Positions 33,269 through 42,860 are shown, numbered from the stretch's first letter. The stretch is 64,000 bases of DNA from Cyanobacteria bacterium OH_CBrB_359 (GCA_023433065.1 JAEZET010000004.1:992001-1056000), one strand, 5' to 3'. Notes: generated from the sequence alone by a model not told the origin. Translations and numbers: made by a program.

Positions 33269-33937
33269 ATGTATAATGAACCGATAAATATTATGTTAGT
33301 GGAAGACCACAAGTTAATGCGTGTAGGTATGAAGACATTGTTTGATGAAAGCTGCGATTTTAATGTCGTCGCAGAAGCACAAACAGGCAAAGAAGCAATT
33401 GAAAAAGCCAAACTCGTTAAACCACATATAATTCTAATGGATATCGGGCTTCCTGATATAAATGGAATTGCCGCTTGTAAAAAAATATTGGAGGATAATC
33501 CAAACATAAAAGTAATAATTCTAACTTCACATTGTTCTGAAGATGAAGTAAATGAGTCCCTCGCTGTGGGCGTTTATGCGTATGTAATTAAAGATATAAG
33601 TACAGATTTATTAATGATGGTAATTAAATCAGTCCATCAAGGTGCAATTTGGCTTGATCCTAAAATCGTACCTTTATTAAGACAAAAAAATGGAGTAATT
33701 ATTCCTAAAAAACAGACATCCAGAGCTGCATTTCGGTCTCAGCATGCTAACTTAACAGAAAGAGAATATGAAGTTTTAAAACTAGTTGTGGACGGCAAGT
33801 CTAATAGCGATATAGCAAACTCACTAAGTATAAGTGAACATACTGCTAAAGCACATGTTTGTAATATAATCCAAAAATTAGTTGTAGACGACAGAACCCA
33901 AGCCGCTGTTAAAGCAATAAAAGAAGGGCTGGTATAA
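33269..33937 (+). CDS. NarL/FixJ-family response regulator
   Basis: The N-terminal receiver domain has the acidic pair in IMLVEDHKLMR, the phosphorylation Asp in IILMDIGLPDINGI, Thr/Ser in IILTSH and Lys in AYVIKD. The C-terminal LuxR-type helix-turn-helix is LTEREYEVLKLVVDGKSNSD and onward, with SEHTAKAHVCNI as recognition helix. It should be a DNA-binding transcription factor controlled by phosphorylation. The ATG at 33269 with GGGAGATGG in front gives the usual start; an upstream frame from 33218 would add a non-conserved hydrophobic stretch. No histidine kinase gene is in the window, so its partner is elsewhere. Confidence 0.93.
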   Translation: MYNEPINIMLVEDHKLMRVGMKTLFDESCDFNVVAEAQTGKEAIEKAKLVKPHIILMDIGLPDINGIAACKKILEDNPNIKVIILTSHCSEDEVNESLAVGVYAYVIKDISTDLLMMVIKSVHQGAIWLDPKIVPLLRQKNGVIIPKKQTSRAAFRSQHANLTEREYEVLKLVVDGKSNSDIANSLSISEHTAKAHVCNIIQKLVVDDRTQAAVKAIKEGLV

Positions 33938-34026
33938 ACTTTAATCCATAAATTAGATATTGAAAAATAGTATTATTTGTGCTAATATCAGTAAACTAGG
34001 GTATTAGCATATATATGGAGAACATT

Positions 34027-34281
34027 ATGACCGTAGAGATGATAAATTTGTCAAAATCAATCAATAATTCTCAGCCTCTTAAGCCAGTGAATGCTGTTCC
34101 ATTACGCCCAATTAATCCATCTTTTAAAAATGATTCTTCTAATAATTCAATTGATATTGCTAATGAGTATAGGGATAAATACAAATTTGCTTGTGATGTT
34201 GCTGCATCTTTGTCAAGAGAATTGGCGCTTTACAAGGCACAATTCGGTGAACTTAAACAAACAGGTTCTGTTTTTGCTTAA
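34027..34281 (+). CDS. Small lineage-specific protein with PSFK motif
   Basis: An 84-residue protein with no recognised family. The ATG at 34027 has GGAG at 34017-34020 as its ribosome-binding site, better than the in-frame ATG at 34015. The N-terminal half is polar and Pro/Asn-rich with PSFKN at 31-35, similar to the PSFKS of the GGDEF protein. The C-terminal half (ANEYRDKYKFACDVAASLSR and onward) should be one amphipathic helix or coiled coil. It lies between the regulator and dprA. Function unknown. Confidence 0.65.
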   Translation: MTVEMINLSKSINNSQPLKPVNAVPLRPINPSFKNDSSNNSIDIANEYRDKYKFACDVAASLSRELALYKAQFGELKQTGSVFA

Positions 34282-34334
34282 TTTTTGTTAATATATGGAC
34301 TATTTCTATATATTGTGATATTTAATTTGTTATT

Positions 34335-35444
34335 ATGCTTGATAATGATATGTATTGGCTTGCATTTGCCAGCTTAAAACAAGCTAGTAGTGCATTTATT
34401 CAAAAGTTATATGAACATTTCGGTGATATTGAGACTGCCTGGAATGCTGATATTTCTGAATTAATTAAAATTGAAAATGTAACAAAAAAACAATTAGATA
34501 ACTTTATATTTGAAAGAAATAATGTTTCACCTAATAGGTGTTTCGATGAAATCAAAAGTAGAAAAATTAACTATATCACTTTTGATAATAAGCTATATCC
34601 CTCACTATTAAAGGAAATCCAAAATCCTCCCATGACTATATTTTATTTAGGAGATTTGAATCGTTGCAATTTTAACAGAACCTTGGGTATTGTAGGTTCT
34701 CGAAAAGCAAGCATATCAATAAAAGATATCCTCTCAAATATAATTGCTGACTTTAAAGCAACAGACATTTGCATTGTTTCCGGACTTGCAGCGGGTATTG
34801 ATACGGTGGCGCATAAAGCTGCTATAGATAATTCATTATCAACAATTGCAGTTATTGCTAGTGGATTTGACTTTGTTTATCCATCATCAAACAAAAAACT
34901 GTCAGATCAAATTATACAAAGCTCAGGAGTTATAATGAGTGAATATTGGCCATCCGTTGAGCCTTTATCATGGAGATTTCCGCACAGAAACAGAATTGTT
35001 AGCGGCTTATCTAAAGGAATCTTGGTTGCCGAAGCTGCTTTAAAAAGCGGTGCTTTAATTACGGCAGGGCTTGCATTGGAGCAAGGTAGAGAGTTAATGT
35101 GTATACCAGGTTTAATTACGAATCCAAATACAGAGGGGATATATAAACTTTTAAAAACAGGGGCGTCACTTGTTACTAATTCAAGTGATATTCTAGAAGC
35201 ATTAAATTGGGAAAAAATAGGAAATAACCAATCCGGTAATGAATCCCGGACAAATACTCAACTTTCTGTCAGCGATGCTCTTGTTTTAGAAGCAGTATCC
35301 AGAGATTCTTTAAATTTTGATGATATAATTATAAGAACTGGTTTGAATATTGCAGATTTAATGGTAATATTAACTAGATTAGAGATACGAGGGTTAATAA
35401 AGCAAACTGATGGTGAAAAATATATTTCATTATTAGTTCATTGA
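34335..35444 (+). CDS. dprA: DNA-processing protein DprA
   Basis: DprA loads RecA on incoming single-stranded DNA during natural transformation. The Rossmann core has LGIVGSRKASIS, CIVSGLAAGIDTVAHKAA, IAVIASGFDFVYPSSN and WRFPHRNRIVSGLSKGILV, followed by SGALITAGLALEQGRE. An N-terminal helical SAM-like domain and a C-terminal winged helix (SVSDALVLEAVSRDSLNFDD..) complete the three-domain form. The length of 369 residues is normal. It is six bases upstream of topA, the common dprA-topA pairing, and aroE overlaps topA, so the three form an operon. No other competence gene is in the window. Confidence 0.95.
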   Translation: MLDNDMYWLAFASLKQASSAFIQKLYEHFGDIETAWNADISELIKIENVTKKQLDNFIFERNNVSPNRCFDEIKSRKINYITFDNKLYPSLLKEIQNPPMTIFYLGDLNRCNFNRTLGIVGSRKASISIKDILSNIIADFKATDICIVSGLAAGIDTVAHKAAIDNSLSTIAVIASGFDFVYPSSNKKLSDQIIQSSGVIMSEYWPSVEPLSWRFPHRNRIVSGLSKGILVAEAALKSGALITAGLALEQGRELMCIPGLITNPNTEGIYKLLKTGASLVTNSSDILEALNWEKIGNNQSGNESRTNTQLSVSDALVLEAVSRDSLNFDDIIIRTGLNIADLMVILTRLEIRGLIKQTDGEKYISLLVH

Positions 35445-35450
35445 AAAACT

Positions 35451-37706
35451 ATGGCAAAGAAAAAATTAGAAAAAGTTTTGGTAATAGTTGAGTCACCTGC
35501 TAAATCAAAAACTATTAAAAAAATATTAGGTGATAATTATAATATTGAAGCGAGTTATGGACATATAAGAGATTTTCCGCCTAAAGTGCTCGGATTCGAT
35601 GTTGCAAATGATTTTACACCTTCCTTTATTGTTATTCCCGAAAAACAGCATGTAGTAAAAAAATTAAATGATTTAGCTTTGAAATCTGATAAAATACTAC
35701 TTGCATCTGACCCTGATAGAGAAGGTGAAGCAATTGCTTGGCATGTTAGACAAGTTCTAGATGTTCCGGATGAGAAAGTCTATCGAATTGAGTTTAATGA
35801 AATTACGCCAAAGGCAATTATGCATGCTGTTGAATCCTCACGCAATATTGATATGTCAAAAGTTAAAGCGCAGCAAGCAAGACAAATACTAGATAGACTT
35901 GTAGGATATAAAATTAGCCCTGTCTTATGGGAAAAATTACGAAACAATAGACTTTCTGCAGGCAGAGTACAGTCTGTGGCATTAAAAATGGTATGCGAAA
36001 GAGAAGCTCAAATTGATGCTTTTACTCCACAAGAATACTGGACAATTTCTGCTGATTTGCTAAAAGATAAGGCTTTATTTACAGCTGAGCTTTCAAAATT
36101 TAAAAACAAAAAAATTGAAATTAAATCAAAATCCGAAGCAGACGAAATTGTAAAGTATTTAAACAAAAATAACTTAAAATATTCTGTTTTAAAAATCACA
36201 CAAAAGGACACTCAGAGAAAACCTTCAGCTCCTTTTATTACATCTACACTTCAACGTGAAGCCAGCAGTAAGTTGGGTTATGGGGTCTCCAAAACTATGC
36301 AAGTAGCCCAAAAATTATATGAAGGAATTGATATCACAGGTGATGGACCGGTTGGTTTGATTACTTATATGAGAACTGACTCTGTAAGAATTTCTGAAGA
36401 TGCCACAAATGATGCTAAAACTTTTATAACCGGAAATTACGGCGAGGATTATTACCCATCTGTGCCAAATAATTATGTGAAGACTGATAAAAAAAATGTG
36501 CAAGATGCACATGAAGCGATTAGGCCTTCTTATGTTGATAAAACGCCAGAAAGCTTAAAAAACCACCTTACAAGTGAACAATATAAGCTATACAAGCTAA
36601 TTTGGGAAAGATTTATTGCATCCCAAATGAAAAATGCCAGCGTAAAAAATACTACTGTTGATATTTCAGCAGATGATTATTTATTTAAATTTGGCTCAAG
36701 TAAAATTATATTCGACGGCTTCTTAAAAGTTTATTCAGAAGATGATGATAACCTTTGTGACAATAAAAAGCTCCCTGATTTTAAAGAAGGTGAAGTTTTA
36801 CAATTAGAAAAAATTGATTCTAAACAGCACTTTACGCAACCACCTCCAAGATTTACAGAAGCTTCTTTAGTCAAAGCACTTGAAGAATATGGAATCGGAA
36901 GACCGAGTACATATGCTCCTATAATTTCAAAAATTCAGCAAAAAGGCTATGTAGAAAAAATTGAAAAAGCCCTAGCTCCAACTCTACTGGGCAAAACAGT
37001 TTCGGAACAACTGGAAAATTATTTTTCAGATATAGTAAATTACAAATTTACCGCTCAATTAGAAGCTAAATTAGATGAAATTGCTGAGGACAAAGCTGTT
37101 TGGAATGATGCTATAAAAGAGTTTTACACTCCATTTATTGAAACTGTAACTAATGCAAAAGAAAAGATGGAAAAAGTAGTTATAGACTCAGGTAAGGTCT
37201 GCCCAAATTGTGGCAAGGCAATGGTATTAAGGACCAGCAGATTTGGTAGCCAATTTCTTGGATGTTCAGGATATCCTGAGTGTAAAACAATGATGCCATT
37301 AAATGCTGATGCTACTGAAACTGTTGATAAAGTCAGTGATGAAAAATGTGAAAAATGCAACAGTGACATGGTTCAAAAGGTAGGGCCTTACGGGCCTTAT
37401 CTCCAATGTACTAATGATGAGTGCAAACATAGAAAAAAATTAATAAAAAAAATTGGGGTAAAGTGCCCGAATGATGGATGTGATGGCGAAATAGTCGTAA
37501 AAAAATCTAAATACGGCAAATTATTCTACGGCTGTGATAAATATCCTAAATGTAACTTTGTATCTTGGAATGAACCTACAAACGAAAAATGCCCTGAATG
37601 CGGTAGTATACTTGTTAAAAAAATTACTAAAAAAGCAAAACTATATGCTTGTTCAGATACTAAATGTGGTTATAAAAAAGAAATGGAAGAAGAAAAAAAT
37701 GATTAA
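35451..37706 (+). CDS. topA: DNA topoisomerase I
   Basis: Type IA topoisomerase that relaxes negative supercoils. The TOPRIM domain starts KVLVIVESPAKSKTIKKIL and has LASDPDREGEAIAWH (metal-binding acidic triad). The active-site Tyr is in GLITYMRTDSVRIS, and LDRLVGYKISPVLW and AGRVQSVALKM are further core motifs. The C-terminus carries four Cys4 zinc-ribbon modules (CPNCGKAM..CSGYPEC, CEKCNSDM..CTNDEC, CPNDGC..CDKYPKC, CPECGS..CSDTKC), one more than E. coli. Length is 751 residues. It is in the dprA-topA-aroE operon and ends inside the start of aroE. Confidence 0.97.
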   Translation: MAKKKLEKVLVIVESPAKSKTIKKILGDNYNIEASYGHIRDFPPKVLGFDVANDFTPSFIVIPEKQHVVKKLNDLALKSDKILLASDPDREGEAIAWHVRQVLDVPDEKVYRIEFNEITPKAIMHAVESSRNIDMSKVKAQQARQILDRLVGYKISPVLWEKLRNNRLSAGRVQSVALKMVCEREAQIDAFTPQEYWTISADLLKDKALFTAELSKFKNKKIEIKSKSEADEIVKYLNKNNLKYSVLKITQKDTQRKPSAPFITSTLQREASSKLGYGVSKTMQVAQKLYEGIDITGDGPVGLITYMRTDSVRISEDATNDAKTFITGNYGEDYYPSVPNNYVKTDKKNVQDAHEAIRPSYVDKTPESLKNHLTSEQYKLYKLIWERFIASQMKNASVKNTTVDISADDYLFKFGSSKIIFDGFLKVYSEDDDNLCDNKKLPDFKEGEVLQLEKIDSKQHFTQPPPRFTEASLVKALEEYGIGRPSTYAPIISKIQQKGYVEKIEKALAPTLLGKTVSEQLENYFSDIVNYKFTAQLEAKLDEIAEDKAVWNDAIKEFYTPFIETVTNAKEKMEKVVIDSGKVCPNCGKAMVLRTSRFGSQFLGCSGYPECKTMMPLNADATETVDKVSDEKCEKCNSDMVQKVGPYGPYLQCTNDECKHRKKLIKKIGVKCPNDGCDGEIVVKKSKYGKLFYGCDKYPKCNFVSWNEPTNEKCPECGSILVKKITKKAKLYACSDTKCGYKKEMEEEKND

Positions 37707-38550
37707 ACTTGGGTTAATCGGTTATCCTCTTTCCCATTCACTTTCAGCAGTGATACAAAATTCAGCATTAAAAGCGCTCAATATAGATGCAGAATATCAA
37801 ATACTTGAAACTGAACCTGAATCACTAGTAGACAGGATAAAATATTTGCGTTCAAGAGATTTTTTAGGGTTTAATGTAACAATTCCTCTAAAAGTTCCAA
37901 TTACTCTCTTCCTTACTCATGTTGATGCAGTGGCAAATATTGCAGGTTGTGCTAATACTGTAAAAATTCTGCCTGATAAATCTATGATTGGTTATAACAC
38001 TGATGTGTATGGTTTTCAAAAAGCAATAGATAATGAAACGAAAAATCTAATTAAAAATTCCAAAGTCTCTATTGTTGGAGCTGGGGGTGCCGCAAGAGCT
38101 TGTGCTGTTGCACTTGCACAGTCAAATGTAACCGAAATGGATTTTTATGTAAGAAACATTATTAATGCTTCAAACACTGTGAATATTATAAGAGACAATT
38201 TTCCTGATATTTCAATTAATTTAAAACAAATTCAAAATCTAAATGACTTGTCAGATTCTAAGATGCTTGTAAATACTACTCCTCTTGGTATGCGTGGCAA
38301 AGCAATGGACTTGTCACCCGTTACTGACAAGATACTTAAAACAATGCCCAAAGACTCTACCGTATACGATATTGTATATAACCCTGTTAATACTATATTA
38401 ATACAGCAAGCAAAAGCAAATGCTCTTAAAACAATTACCGGATTAGATATGCTTATTTTCCAGGCCGCAAAGGCAATAGAAATATGGACTGGTAAGGTGC
38501 CTGACACTTCTTTAATGAAGATTGCCGCATTAGAAAGCTTAAATACCTAA
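37699..38550 (+). CDS. aroE: Shikimate dehydrogenase
   Basis: AroE reduces 3-dehydroshikimate with NADPH in aromatic amino-acid synthesis. Shikimate-binding SLSAVIQNS and catalytic Lys in NVTIPLKVPI are present; the usual PHK is PLK here. The catalytic Asp is in YNTDVYGF, the NADP-binding loop is VGAGGAARACAVAL, and NTTPLGM follows. The ATG at 37699 overlaps the end of topA by eight bases and gives MIKLGLIGYPLSHSLS, the normal start. A longer in-frame extension from 37534 lies wholly inside topA and is rejected. Length is 283 residues. Its last four bases overlap the convergent gcvPB. Confidence 0.95.
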   Translation: MIKLGLIGYPLSHSLSAVIQNSALKALNIDAEYQILETEPESLVDRIKYLRSRDFLGFNVTIPLKVPITLFLTHVDAVANIAGCANTVKILPDKSMIGYNTDVYGFQKAIDNETKNLIKNSKVSIVGAGGAARACAVALAQSNVTEMDFYVRNIINASNTVNIIRDNFPDISINLKQIQNLNDLSDSKMLVNTTPLGMRGKAMDLSPVTDKILKTMPKDSTVYDIVYNPVNTILIQQAKANALKTITGLDMLIFQAAKAIEIWTGKVPDTSLMKIAALESLNT

Positions 38551-39977
38551 TATTTGTATGCTAAATCAGGTTGTCTTGCAGCTAAAGTTTCATCTACTCT
38601 TTTAACCGGAGTTGTTAAAGGATGTTTAAGAACATCTTCAGGATTAAGTTCAACTTCTTTTGCGATTTTAAGCATTATTTCTATGAACTCATCAAGCCTT
38701 TTTTTCGTTTCACTTTCTGTTGGTTCTATCATTATTGCTTCATGAACAATTAGTGGAAAATAAACTGTTGGTGGGTGAAAATTACTATCCATAAGTCTTT
38801 TAGCTATGGCAAGAGTATTTACACCTTTCTCTTTTTGTAAATCGCCGGAAAGTACGAATTCATGCATACAGATTGTATCATAGGGCAATAAATAGGCTTG
38901 TTTAAGTTTTTCTTTCATGTAATTTGCATTTAAAACGGCATCTTCAGTTACATTTTTTAGTGATTTACCCATCATTAAAATGTATGCATATGCCCTGACA
39001 AGTACGGAAAAGTTGCCATAAAATGATTTAATTTTTCCTATTGAATTCTTTATATTATAGTCAAGATAAAATTTATTATTAACGTTTTTATTTACTAATG
39101 GCACTGGTAAAAATTCTTTTAGTTTTTCAACAACACCGACAGGTCCTGACCCTGGGCCACCACCTCCATGAGGAGTGGAAAAAGTTTTATGAAGATTTAT
39201 ATGTACAACATCAAATCCCATTTTATAAGGGTTTGTATGGCCCATTATTGCGTTTAAATTTGCGCCGTCGTAATATAATAACCCTCCTACATCATGAACA
39301 AGTTTTGAAATCTCTAAAATATTTTCTTCATAAATACCAAGAGTATTTGGGTTCGTCAACATTATTGCTGCCGTATTGTCGTTCAGAACTGCTTTTAAAG
39401 CATCGATATCAACCAGCCCTTTTTCATTAGATTTAATTTCGATTATATTAAAGCCGCACATAGCTGCACTCGCAGGGTTTGTACCATGTGCCGAATCAGG
39501 TATTATCACATTTTTTCTAATTTGACCGATTTTTTTAAAATATTTTTTAATTATCATCATTCCGCAAAGTTCACCATGCGCACCTGCTGCTGGCTGTAAA
39601 GTGATATTCGGCATTCCTGTAATTTCTTTTAGCGCTTCTTGAAGGTTATGCATAAGATTTAATGCACCTTGTGAATCTGATGAATCTTGTAGCGGGTGCA
39701 TATTGACAAAATCTTCTAATGAAGCGAGATATTCATTAACTTTGGGATTATACTTCATAGTGCATGAGCCTAATGGATAAAAGCCTTTTTCAATGCAAAA
39801 ATTTGAATCAGAAAGTTCCTTATAGTGTCTCATTACTTCAAGCTCAGTAACTTCAGGTAATATATTGTCTTCTGTATTTATGTATTCATTGGGTAACAAA
39901 TTAAAATTAATTTTTTTGTCGGTTAAATTTATTCCTGATGAATCTTTAACAGACTTCTCAAATATAAGTTTTGTCAT
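38547..39977 (-). CDS. gcvPB: Glycine dehydrogenase (decarboxylating) subunit 2
   Basis: The PLP-binding half of the split P-protein of the glycine cleavage system, which decarboxylates glycine and passes the aminomethyl group to the H-protein lipoyl arm. The PLP lysine is in VHINLHKTFSTPHGGGGPG, and the GHTNPYKMGFD and LTNPNTLGIYE segments are typical. At 476 residues it has the size expected of subunit 2. The partner gcvPA and the gcvT and gcvH genes are not in the window, though they are usually adjacent. It is the last gene of the lysA-cdaA-eda-like run. No glycine riboswitch is visible in the 17-base gap before it. Confidence 0.95.
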   Translation of the reverse strand: MTKLIFEKSVKDSSGINLTDKKINFNLLPNEYINTEDNILPEVTELEVMRHYKELSDSNFCIEKGFYPLGSCTMKYNPKVNEYLASLEDFVNMHPLQDSSDSQGALNLMHNLQEALKEITGMPNITLQPAAGAHGELCGMMIIKKYFKKIGQIRKNVIIPDSAHGTNPASAAMCGFNIIEIKSNEKGLVDIDALKAVLNDNTAAIMLTNPNTLGIYEENILEISKLVHDVGGLLYYDGANLNAIMGHTNPYKMGFDVVHINLHKTFSTPHGGGGPGSGPVGVVEKLKEFLPVPLVNKNVNNKFYLDYNIKNSIGKIKSFYGNFSVLVRAYAYILMMGKSLKNVTEDAVLNANYMKEKLKQAYLLPYDTICMHEFVLSGDLQKEKGVNTLAIAKRLMDSNFHPPTVYFPLIVHEAIMIEPTESETKKRLDEFIEIMLKIAKEVELNPEDVLKHPLTTPVKRVDETLAARQPDLAYKY

Positions 39978-39994
39978 AATCTCTCCCTGTCTTA

Positions 39995-40618
39995 CTAAAT
40001 TTTAGCTAGGTATTCTTTTAATATTTTTTTCGTTCTTTTTGCTCTATTTACAATTTCATCAGAATCAGCATTTTTATAAAGTGCTCTCCCAATTCCCACA
40101 GCTCTGGCACCTGCTTCAAGGTAATCAGTAAAGCCTTCTATTTTGATATTTCCTGTAGCAATTACATTTAGAAAGGGCATTGGCCTTAATAAATCCTCAA
40201 TATATGTTGCTCCGCCCATTGGTCTTGTCGGATAAATTTTTATCAACGGGGTTCTTGCTTTCCAGGCCGAATAGGCCTCGTTAGATGTAGTAGCAGTCAT
40301 AATAAGGGGGATTAAGCTATTTTGACATAAGCGAACTAGATTCATTTGAAAAATCGGAGATACAATAATTTTAGCTCCTGATGAAATTGCCATCGTTGCT
40401 TGTCTTTGTGTTATTATGCCTCCTGCCGCTATTATTACTTTTTCTGTTGTTGCTAAATATTTTATAGCTTCGAATGTTTGTGCATTTTCAGAAACAATTT
40501 CAATTATATTAATTCCACCTTTAATCAATGATTGGGAAATCTGTATTGCTTTGTCCGGATCGCTTATTCTGACTACACCATATACTTTTTCTTTTAATAT
40601 CTCTTTTATCGCATTCAT
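39995..40618 (-). CDS. KDPG/KHG aldolase-like protein with altered active-site surroundings
   Basis: A class I TIM-barrel aldolase of the Eda family (207 residues). The general-base Glu is at position 40 (IIEIVSENA) and the Schiff-base Lys at 127 (LIKIYPTRP). Several residues differ from canonical Eda. Where E. coli has Glu45-V-T-L-Arg49, this protein has Glu-I-V-S-Glu, losing the substrate-binding Arg. The GAGT loop is AAGGIIT, and the PGxxT loop is MTATTS. It may therefore use a different 2-keto acid than KDPG. It lies one base after cdaA and 17 bases before gcvPB in an apparent operon. Confidence 0.75.
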   Translation of the reverse strand: MNAIKEILKEKVYGVVRISDPDKAIQISQSLIKGGINIIEIVSENAQTFEAIKYLATTEKVIIAAGGIITQRQATMAISSGAKIIVSPIFQMNLVRLCQNSLIPLIMTATTSNEAYSAWKARTPLIKIYPTRPMGGATYIEDLLRPMPFLNVIATGNIKIEGFTDYLEAGARAVGIGRALYKNADSDEIVNRAKRTKKILKEYLAKI

Positions 40619-40619
40619 T

Positions 40620-41519
40620 TTATTTCACTGTTTCGTTTTTATTTTTAATTTTAATCAAGTTAAAGAGCAGAGATTTTTCGTCAGTCTCATCATCTTGTGA
40701 ATAACCTAAAATACTCTCCAAATCTTCCCTTAGCAGTGATATATCATCATATTTTTTAAGTATGCCATCAACTGCAATAGAAACCTCACCGGTTTCTTCA
40801 GAAACTACAAGACAAGCGCAATCACAAACCTCACTCATTCCTATAGCGGCTCTATGTCGTGTTCCATACCTCCAACTAAGCTTTGGATCTTCAGTAAGAG
40901 GTAATAATACTCCTGCTGCTAATATTTTATCTGCATAGACTATTACTGCACCATCATGCAAAGGCGTATTTGGATGAAATATGGTTAACAAAAGCTCATA
41001 TGACAAATCCGCATTAATTTTTGTGCCAACTTCAGAATATAATGTTTCAACCCTATTCTTTTGTAAAACTATTAATGCTCCGCATCTGGTTTTGCTTAAA
41101 TATTTTACCGCTTCTATCAACTCATTCACAACATTGATTTGATTTTTAGGATTTATTCTCCGGGTATTAAATATATTTCTGCCAATAAACCCAGTCTGCC
41201 CCAGATAACCAAGCAATTTCCTGAGTTCAGGTTGGAATATAACTACCAAGCTAAATATTACTATACTAACAACAGTTTTAAGAAAAACACCTATTATTTG
41301 TAAATCAAGTCTTATTAATAATTCACTGAAACCCCAAGTTAAAATTAATATAAATATACCTTTAACAAGCTTTTCCGATTGAGTTCCTTTAATATATCGT
41401 TTATAAGCCAGTAACAGCACAACTGTTAAAAATAAGAGTTCTCCAATGTTTAATACATTAAACTTGAAGTTTAAGCTATGCAGTTGAATTTTTACAAAAT
41501 TGTAAAAAGAATCAAACAT
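40620..41519 (-). CDS. cdaA: Diadenylate cyclase (c-di-AMP synthase), CdaA type
   Basis: CdaA makes cyclic di-AMP from two ATP, a messenger of potassium and wall homeostasis. Three membrane helices occupy about 24-40, 52-68 and 74-94. The DAC domain follows with PLHDGAVIVYAD (DGA, 189-191) and WRYGTRHRAAIG (RHR, 221-223), the two signature motifs. Length is 299 residues. In Firmicutes cdaA is followed by cdaR and glmM; neither is here. Instead it lies between lysA (9 bases upstream) and an aldolase-like gene (1 base downstream). The link to lysA, which consumes the cell-wall precursor diaminopimelate, may be meaningful. Confidence 0.95.
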   Translation of the reverse strand: MFDSFYNFVKIQLHSLNFKFNVLNIGELLFLTVVLLLAYKRYIKGTQSEKLVKGIFILILTWGFSELLIRLDLQIIGVFLKTVVSIVIFSLVVIFQPELRKLLGYLGQTGFIGRNIFNTRRINPKNQINVVNELIEAVKYLSKTRCGALIVLQKNRVETLYSEVGTKINADLSYELLLTIFHPNTPLHDGAVIVYADKILAAGVLLPLTEDPKLSWRYGTRHRAAIGMSEVCDCACLVVSEETGEVSIAVDGILKKYDDISLLREDLESILGYSQDDETDEKSLLFNLIKIKNKNETVK

Positions 41520-41528
41520 TAGAAAACC

Positions 41529-42860
41529 TTACTTTAATCTCTGGGGAATAATATCAGCTTCACACATTTGCTCATATGTTTGTCTATCTATAATAATATC
41601 AGATTTTCCGTTATTTACAAGTATTGCAGCAGGCTTCAAAACCCTATTGTAATTACTGGACATAGAGTAGCCATAAGCACCTGTCGTATAAAAACAGATT
41701 AAATCTCCTGGAGAGAGACTCGGTAACGTTACATTTTGGGCTAAAATATCACCTGATTCACAAAATCGACCGGCAACTGTTACACTTTCTTTAGTCTTTT
41801 CTGAAAGGTCGCTATTAACCTTTTCGACAGTATATTTTGCCTGGTAGAGACTCGGCCTGAGATTGTCAGCCATACCGCCATCAACAGCAACGTATTTCCT
41901 GCCTTCAGGAACTTGTTTTGACGAACCTACTGTGTATAAAGTAACGCCAGCCGTTCCTACTATACTTCTTCCAGGTTCTATATAAATTGTTGGTACGGTT
42001 ATATTATATTTTTCAGTATTAATATCAATAGATTCTGCAATTTTTTCTGCAAATTCATATATAGAAATCGGCTCATCTTCTTCTGTATATTTAATTCCAA
42101 GACCACCACCAAGATTTATTTCAGTAATTTCAACATCATGAACAGCTCTAATTCTAGCTATTTCTTTAAAAAATACTTCAATTTCATCAAAATATACTTG
42201 TTTTTCAAATATCTGTGACCCAATATGTGAATGCAGTCCAACAAGATTTAAATTTGTATATTCATCCTTAATTAGTTCAATAGCTTCATCTATTTGGCTC
42301 ATATCAAATCCGAACTTAGAATCTGTCTGACCAGTCTGAATATACTCGTGTGTGTGACATTCAATTCCCGGAGTTATTCTTAAAAATACTTTTGGTACTT
42401 TATTGACTGCTTTAGATAAGTTATCAAGTAGTGCAAGCTCAAGAAAATTATCAACTGAAAAGCACTCTACACCGACCTCAAGCGCAAGCTGAATTTCTTC
42501 AATAGACTTATTATTTCCATTAAAAATTGTTTTGCTCATTTCAAAACCCGCACTATGAGCAGTATATATTTCACCACCTGAGCATAAATCCAATCCAAAT
42601 CCTTCTTCAGCCATTATTCTACAAATAGCTTTAGTCATAAAAGCTTTTGCAGCAAACATCATATTTATTTTTTTATATTTCTTAAAAGCATCCTTAAAAG
42701 TTGATGTTATGCTTCTGATAGTGGCTTCATCGTAGATATATAATGGTGTTGAATATTTGTTGGCCAATTCAGTTAAATCACATCCGCCAATTTCTATATT
42801 ATTATTACTATTTAACTTCGTAGTTATCGGTTTAATGAATTGGTTTGCTGTTTTATCCAT
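41529..42860 (-). CDS. lysA: Diaminopimelate decarboxylase
   Basis: LysA decarboxylates meso-diaminopimelate to lysine using PLP. Motifs are the PLP lysine in MMFAAKAFMTKAI, GLDLCSGGEI, VGLHSHIGSQIF, NLGGGLGIKY, YIEPGRSIVG, and the second-subunit Cys in VAGRFCESGDIL. The length of 443 residues is typical. It is the first gene of the apparent operon lysA-cdaA-eda-like-gcvPB. I see no lysine riboswitch in the 106 bases upstream, which separate it from a divergent gene for an exported protein. Confidence 0.96.
   Translation of the reverse strand: MDKTANQFIKPITTKLNSNNNIEIGGCDLTELANKYSTPLYIYDEATIRSITSTFKDAFKKYKKINMMFAAKAFMTKAICRIMAEEGFGLDLCSGGEIYTAHSAGFEMSKTIFNGNNKSIEEIQLALEVGVECFSVDNFLELALLDNLSKAVNKVPKVFLRITPGIECHTHEYIQTGQTDSKFGFDMSQIDEAIELIKDEYTNLNLVGLHSHIGSQIFEKQVYFDEIEVFFKEIARIRAVHDVEITEINLGGGLGIKYTEEDEPISIYEFAEKIAESIDINTEKYNITVPTIYIEPGRSIVGTAGVTLYTVGSSKQVPEGRKYVAVDGGMADNLRPSLYQAKYTVEKVNSDLSEKTKESVTVAGRFCESGDILAQNVTLPSLSPGDLICFYTTGAYGYSMSSNYNRVLKPAAILVNNGKSDIIIDRQTYEQMCEADIIPQRLK

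Noticed and set aside
37534..37698. A 5' extension of aroE inside topA
   Set aside because: It lies fully within the zinc-ribbon coding part of topA in another frame; the ATG at 37699 gives the normal AroE start.
38547..39994. Glycine riboswitch in front of gcvPB
   Set aside because: Only 17 bases separate gcvPB from the upstream coding gene, too few for a riboswitch.
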